Positions 4,843 to 5,331 of a DNA stretch of 5,331 nucleotides are shown here, one piece after another. The first letter of the stretch is position 1. Every line of letters starts with the position of its first letter. The translations under genes and the position numbers were made by a program. Source of the stretch: Bacteroidota bacterium (GTDB lineage: Bacteria; Bacteroidota; Bacteroidia; Bacteroidales; WCHB1-69). The stretch lies in assembly GCA_023392945.1 (NCBI GenBank), contig JAEWNB010000116.1:1-5331 (forward strand), in the 5' to 3' direction. The notes below the pieces were generated by a model that ran no database searches, was not told where the DNA came from, and worked only from the letters and a program-made list of their open reading frames with translations.

Positions 4843-5331
4843 AACAAATTAAAAAGAGAAAATCACGTATGCTTATTATTATTCTAATTGTAGTTCTTCT
4901 GCTTATTGCAGCGATCATGATTTTTCTATTGCTTGTTAGCCCGGGAAAACCAAAAATTTCAGCCACAATTAACCCTTCGAAGAACGAGAACAGCATTTGC
5001 GAAAAACTATTTCTGGAAATTGGCGGAGTAAAACAAGGGATGTTTATTGTTGGAAAAGACAAAAATAATCCGGTATTGCTTTTTGTTCATGGAGGTCCAT
5101 CCTTTTCGGAGTTCTTTCTGGTAGAAAAATATCCTACCGGAATCGAGAATTTCTTTACAGTTTGCTACTGGGAAGAGCGAGGAGGAGGCTTATCATATTC
5201 ACCGGACGTCACTATTGAAAGCATGACTTTGGAACAACTTGCCTCTGATGCTGTTGAAGTTACAAACTATTTACGTGATCGCTTCAAAAAGGATAAAATC
5301 TACATCATGGCCCACTCCGGAGGAACGGCTT
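4839..5331 (+). CDS. Membrane-anchored alpha/beta hydrolase, 3' end cut off
   Basis: The frame is open to the right edge (164 complete codons). Residues 1-10 are basic (MKQIKKRKSR) and 11-33 form one hydrophobic helix, giving a type II membrane anchor or uncleaved signal. From about 55 the catalytic domain begins. VLLFVHGGPS (79-88) carries the HGGP oxyanion motif of prolyl-aminopeptidase-type hydrolases. CYWEERGGGLSYS (109-121) matches the DQRG.G.S segment. IYIMAHSGGTA (154-164) gives the nucleophile elbow with Ser160, with Ala in place of the first Gly of GxSxG. The acid and His lie beyond the window. The substrate is unknown; peptidase or esterase is likely. The start ATG at 4839 overlaps the SDR stop, so translation is probably coupled. 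An internal ATG at codon 11 is a weaker alternative start. Confidence 0.85.
   Translation, partial: MKQIKKRKSRMLIIILIVVLLLIAAIMIFLLLVSPGKPKISATINPSKNENSICEKLFLEIGGVKQGMFIVGKDKNNPVLLFVHGGPSFSEFFLVEKYPTGIENFFTVCYWEERGGGLSYSPDVTIESMTLEQLASDAVEVTNYLRDRFKKDKIYIMAHSGGTA

Noticed and set aside
4805..5062. Reverse-strand open frame of 85 codons at the SDR/hydrolase junction
   Set aside because: It lies opposite the end of the SDR gene and the N-terminus of the hydrolase, both of which have clear motifs.

Overview
The window is an AT-rich, gene-sparse accessory segment that looks like Bacteroidota, probably a Bacteroidales/Marinilabiliales- or Flavobacteriia-like organism. Support for this: starts lack a strong Shine-Dalgarno and follow A-rich leaders; there is a TAnnTTTG-type -7 box near the left edge; the exported protein ends its signal peptide in FSQ and finishes in a beta-barrel-type C-terminal Phe; and the RhuM-like, TPR-like and hydrolase proteins are of types common in that phylum. 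The placement is inferred from sequence character alone. All recognisable genes are on the + strand.

Layout. 1-300 has no gene. It holds a possible promoter, a 9-bp inverted repeat and a long imperfect hairpin (127-238) that is clearly more GC-rich than its surroundings. 301-819 encodes a small secreted or outer-membrane beta-barrel-like protein. About 860-1038 is a decayed internal piece of a RhuM-type DNA-binding gene, closely matching the intact gene further right. 1063-1590 encodes an unrecognised five-helix membrane protein. 1670-2032 and 2029-2898 are two RhuM-family genes overlapping by ATGA: the first carries only the N-terminal DNA-binding half, the second adds a C-terminal phospholipase-D-like (HKD-variant) domain. 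3143-3736 encodes a TPR-like protein of unknown role and lies between two related, structured intergenic elements (A, 2927-3044; B, 3765-3875). 3901-4842 encodes an extended-SDR-like NAD(P)-binding protein without the usual catalytic Tyr. It overlaps by ATGA a membrane-anchored alpha/beta hydrolase (4839 to the right edge, incomplete).

How it fits together. There are two probable translationally coupled pairs: RhuM-N with RhuM-PLD, and SDR with hydrolase. The other genes look independent. The mixture of unrelated small genes on one strand, structured intergenic elements, a gene bracketed by related repeats, and duplicated or fragmentary RhuM modules suggests a region shaped by recombination or cassette-like gain and loss. 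No integrase, transposase, tRNA, rRNA or CRISPR array is visible, so the mechanism is unproven. The most interesting items are the three-copy RhuM module system and the A/B repeat pair, whose stem shows a compensatory change.
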